Positions 6,087 to 8,684 of a stretch of DNA of 8,684 nt are shown here, piece by piece. Position 1 is the stretch's first letter. Each line of letters opens with the position of its first letter. The DNA is from Actinomycetales bacterium (GTDB lineage: Bacteria; Actinomycetota; Actinomycetes; Actinomycetales; Beutenbergiaceae), in the NCBI GenBank assembly GCA_016649925.1, contig JAENWO010000093.1, positions 1-8,684 on the forward strand. The letters run 5' to 3'. The position numbers and the translations under genes are program-made. The notes under the pieces are model-generated. The model saw only the letters and a program-made list of their open reading frames with translations, was not told where the DNA came from and did no database searches.

Positions 6087-7382
6087 CTACTTCGGGTACG
6101 GGGTGCCCTCCGCGGCGGGCGGGCGGACGCGGCCGACCAGGCCGGCGACGGCGAAGATCGTCGCCAGGTAGGGCAGCATCGCGAGGAGCTGGGACGGCAC
6201 CGGTGAGCCGATGTTGCCCAGCACCCGGTTGAGGGAGTCGGCGAAGCCGAACAGGAGTGCGGCAGCCAACGCGCCCGTGGGGTTCCACCGGCCGAGGATC
6301 ATCGCGGCGAGGGCGATGTACCCGCGCCCGGCGGTGAGCTCCTTGGTGAACGCCAGCCCGACCGAGACGAGCGCCGCACCGCCGAAGCCCGCGATCGCGG
6401 ACCCGAGGACCGTGTTGCGGTACCGGGTCCGGTTGACGTCGATCCCCACCGTGTCCGCGGCCTCGGGGTGCTCGCCGACCGAGCGCATCCGCAGGCCCCA
6501 GCGGCTGCGGAAGACCATCACCTGCAGGAACGCGACGAGCGCGAACATGAGGTAGACGATGATCGTCTGCCGGAACAGCACCGGTCCGAGCACCGGGATC
6601 TGGGACAGGACGGGGATGGCGATGACCGGGACGCGAGGCGGGCTGTTCAGCCCGCCCGGGTTCTGGGTGAGCACCGTGGAGAACAGGTAGTTGGTCAGCC
6701 CGATGACGAGCACGTTGAGCACCACACCGACGATGATCTGGTCGACGCGGTACTTGATGGAGAACAACGCCAGCAGCAGCCCGACGAGCGCACCCGCGAT
6801 CGGCGCGGCGATGAGGCCCAGATAGGGGCTGCCGGTGGCAGTCCCGACGACGACGGCGAGGAACGCGCCGGCGAGCAGCTGGCCCTCGATCGCGATGTTG
6901 ATGATGCCGGACCGCTCACAGAGCAGGCCCGCGATCCCGCCGAAGACGAGCGGGAGGGCCGCGGTGAGCGCGGTGCTCAGGAGGTGCGGGAGCGGCAGCC
7001 CGCTCTCGTTGCCCGCCACCACCCAGACGAGGAACGCGAGCAGGACCACGACGCCGAACGCCACCGGGAGCATCGGGCCGAACCTCTTCCGGTTCATGGT
7101 CGCGTAGAACGCCAGGGCGGCCAGGACCACCGCGATCACGGCGAGAGCGAGTGCGGTGGTCCTCGACGGAAGGAGGAGGGGGGCGATCTGGACGGCGTCC
7201 TTCGAGGTGGAGACGATCAACCGGGACACATCCGCAGCCGCGGTCGAGAGCGCGAAGCCGAACAGCGCAACGAGCGCGATCACGCCGTAGAGGATCGCGT
7301 TGCGCCAGGAGACCGGAGTCGGTGCGGGGTCGGTCCGCACCACCTCCGGGTCGTTCAACCGGTCCGGAGTCAGGGTGCTCAT
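6087..7382 (-). CDS. Nucleoside ABC transporter permease (NupQ/RnsD-like)
   Basis: This 431-residue inner-membrane protein belongs to the branched-chain/ribose type permease family (BPD_transp_2) and is the second of two permeases of a BMP-type nucleoside importer. Family landmarks are ERSGIINIAIEGQLLAGAF (156-174; compare 'ERSGVVNIGLEGMML'), the ATPase-docking loop RSVGEHPEAADTVGIDVNRT (300-319), AGFGGAALV (331-339), and GRGYIALAAMILGRWNPTGA (352-371). About ten to twelve hydrophobic helices are visible. The N-terminal ~130 residues, with an extra helix, a Ser/Asp-rich stretch (50-66) and two more helices, make it longer than many homologues; this extension is common in actinobacterial members. 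The ATG at 7382 overlaps the upstream permease stop (ATGA) and has AAGGAGG (7396-7390) at a spacing of seven, fixing the start. The stop is TAG at 6089-6087. Partner binding lipoprotein and ATPase genes are expected beyond the right edge. Confidence 0.92.
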   Translation of the reverse strand: MSTLTPDRLNDPEVVRTDPAPTPVSWRNAILYGVIALVALFGFALSTAAADVSRLIVSTSKDAVQIAPLLLPSRTTALALAVIAVVLAALAFYATMNRKRFGPMLPVAFGVVVLLAFLVWVVAGNESGLPLPHLLSTALTAALPLVFGGIAGLLCERSGIINIAIEGQLLAGAFLAVVVGTATGSPYLGLIAAPIAGALVGLLLALFSIKYRVDQIIVGVVLNVLVIGLTNYLFSTVLTQNPGGLNSPPRVPVIAIPVLSQIPVLGPVLFRQTIIVYLMFALVAFLQVMVFRSRWGLRMRSVGEHPEAADTVGIDVNRTRYRNTVLGSAIAGFGGAALVSVGLAFTKELTAGRGYIALAAMILGRWNPTGALAAALLFGFADSLNRVLGNIGSPVPSQLLAMLPYLATIFAVAGLVGRVRPPAAEGTPYPK

Positions 7383-8684
7383 GCCACGGCCTCCTTCGCG
7401 CGACGGCTGACCCCGGGTGCGGGCAGCCGGAAGATGGCCCGTACCAGTGGCGGTGCCGCGATAAGCAGCACGATCACTGCCTGGATGACGAGCACGATGT
7501 CGATCGGGGTGTTGCTCACGGCCTGCATCAGCGGCGACCCCGCACGCAGGGCGCCGAAGAGGAGCGCCGCCAGCACCGTGCCGAGCGGTTTGGACCGACC
7601 GAGGAGGGCGACCGTGATTGCGTCGAAACCGATCGATCCTGCGCTCGTGGCCTGCAGGGTCTTGTCGGTCCCGAGGATCTGCGCGGCCCCGCCGAGGCCG
7701 GCGAGCGCTCCGGCCGCAACCAGGACGAACAGGAAGACGAGGTTCACGTTGATGCCAGCCGTCCGGGCCGCGTCCATGTTGGCGCCCACCGCGCGGAACT
7801 TGAACCCGATCGTGGAGCGCTCCATCAGCCACCACACCGCGACGGCAGCGGCCAGCGCGAGCACGAACCCGAGATGGAGACGGAAGCCGGACCCGAGCAG
7901 CAGCGGGAAGACCGCCGTCTCGGCGACCGCAGGTGAGATCGGGCGGGTGCCGCCGTGGCGGAACGCCGTGGTGGTCAGGAGGTAGGAGATCAGCCAGAAC
8001 GCGATCGAGTTGAGCATGATCGTGACGATCACCTCGTTGGCCCCGGTGCGCGCCTTGAGGAACCCCGCGATGCCCGCCCAGAAACCACCGACGATCGCGG
8101 CGACGAGCACGGCCAGAACGAGGTGCACACCGATCGGGAGGTGCCACGTGAACCCGACGTAGGCCGCGAAGGCGACGCCCATCAGGACCTGCCCCTGGGC
8201 GCCGATGTTGAACACGCCCGAACGGAAGCCGATACCCAGGCCCAGCGCGGCGAAGATCAGCGGTGTCGAGGCGACCATCGTCTCGGTGATCGGGCGGATC
8301 GCCCGCGTCACGGACTTGGCGTCGAAGTCGAAGACTGCGCCCCGGAACAGCGAGGAGTAGGCGCCGAACACGCTGTCCCACGCCGCGCCGAGCATGTCGC
8401 CCGGCCGGGAGAAGAAGTAGACGGCGCTCGAGCGGACGTCCGCGTCGGCGAACGCGATCAGCACCGAACTCACCACCAGCGCCGCGACGATCGCGAGGAA
8501 CGTGACGAGTGCGCTCGAGCTCAGCACCTCGTGCATCGCGCCGTGCCAGCGACGATCCACGTCCCTGCGCTCGCCTGCGGAGCCCTCCAGCGACGTGGCG
8601 ACGTCCTCCAGCGGGGCGTTCCTGCCGGTGGGACCGGACTCGGGCGGTGTGGCCCCGGTTGCCGGCGTCTGGGACGCGCCGGAC
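7379..8684 (-). CDS. Nucleoside ABC transporter permease (NupP/RnsC-like), start beyond the window
   Basis: First of the two permeases of the nucleoside importer, of the BPD_transp_2 family. Numbering from the Val at 8560, landmarks are GFRSGVFNIGAQGQVLMGV (111-129), TGANEVIVTIMLNSIAFWL (172-190), the ATPase-docking RAVGANMDAARTAGINVN (256-273), LAGLGGAAQILG (286-297), and SIGFDAITVALLGRSKPLGT (309-328). About nine to ten membrane helices are visible, the first at 17-37, followed by a ~55-residue loop. The GTG at 8560 is not convincing as the start: the frame stays open through a further 41 codons to the window edge, reading a Pro/Ser/Gly/Thr/Glu-rich hydrophilic tail (for example ATGATPPESGPTGRN) of the kind often found before the first helix of actinobacterial permeases. 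I therefore mark it as partial. The stop overlaps the next permease's ATG. Confidence 0.9.
   Translation of the reverse strand, partial: SGASQTPATGATPPESGPTGRNAPLEDVATSLEGSAGERRDVDRRWHGAMHEVLSSSALVTFLAIVAALVVSSVLIAFADADVRSSAVYFFSRPGDMLGAAWDSVFGAYSSLFRGAVFDFDAKSVTRAIRPITETMVASTPLIFAALGLGIGFRSGVFNIGAQGQVLMGVAFAAYVGFTWHLPIGVHLVLAVLVAAIVGGFWAGIAGFLKARTGANEVIVTIMLNSIAFWLISYLLTTTAFRHGGTRPISPAVAETAVFPLLLGSGFRLHLGFVLALAAAVAVWWLMERSTIGFKFRAVGANMDAARTAGINVNLVFLFVLVAAGALAGLGGAAQILGTDKTLQATSAGSIGFDAITVALLGRSKPLGTVLAALLFGALRAGSPLMQAVSNTPIDIVLVIQAVIVLLIAAPPLVRAIFRLPAPGVSRRAKEAVA

Noticed and set aside
6468..7985. Plus-strand open frame of 505 codons
   Set aside because: It lies antisense to both permeases, which have clear family motifs. 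Its translation is rich in Arg, Glu, Asp, His and Gln without any domain, typical of an antisense frame in GC-rich DNA.

Overview
The window is very GC-rich, codes almost entirely on the minus strand, uses GTG as well as ATG starts, and packs genes with 4-base ATGA/GTGA overlaps. Together with the gene families (NTDN-type adenosine deaminase, paired DUF202 proteins, BMP-type nucleoside transporter next to cytidine deaminase and thymidine phosphorylase) this points to an actinobacterium, probably in the order Micrococcales. The order-level call is inference; no rRNA or other marker gene is present.

Read in the direction of transcription (high to low coordinates), the window holds: two permeases of a nucleoside ABC transporter (8684-6087, the first running off the window edge); a 133-base gap with a perfect 14-bp inverted repeat; cytidine deaminase cdd (5953-5558); a translationally coupled membrane-anchored protein of unknown function (5558-5037); a thymidine/pyrimidine-nucleoside phosphorylase, deoA-like (4995-3700); two overlapping DUF202 membrane proteins (3703-2967); an unrecognised protein with a papain/C39-like Cys...His...Glu pattern (2970-2140); a second gap with a perfect 12-bp inverted repeat; and adenosine deaminase add (1993-905). 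The metabolic logic is nucleoside salvage: import of nucleosides, deamination of cytidine and adenosine, and phosphorolysis of pyrimidine (deoxy)nucleosides to base and pentose-1-phosphate. The DUF202 pair and the papain-like protein sit inside this cluster, coupled to deoA by overlapping stop/start codons, with no known connection to nucleosides.

Below 905 the picture changes. Positions 818-1 hold the wreck of a polar amino-acid (glutamate/glutamine type) ABC transporter operon: the last ~30 codons of a substrate-binding protein, the first ~50 codons of a HisM-type permease, a 167-base non-homologous segment bounded by imperfect inverted repeats that takes the place of the middle of the permease, the last 118 codons of the same permease, and the first 11 codons of the ATP-binding subunit at the window edge. 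A second copy of the repeat end (CCGGGACTCT) lies exactly where homology to the binding protein stops, which suggests that insertion-sequence remnants caused both truncations.

No tRNA, rRNA, CRISPR array or intact transposase is visible. The long plus-strand open frames are antisense shadows of GC-rich genes.
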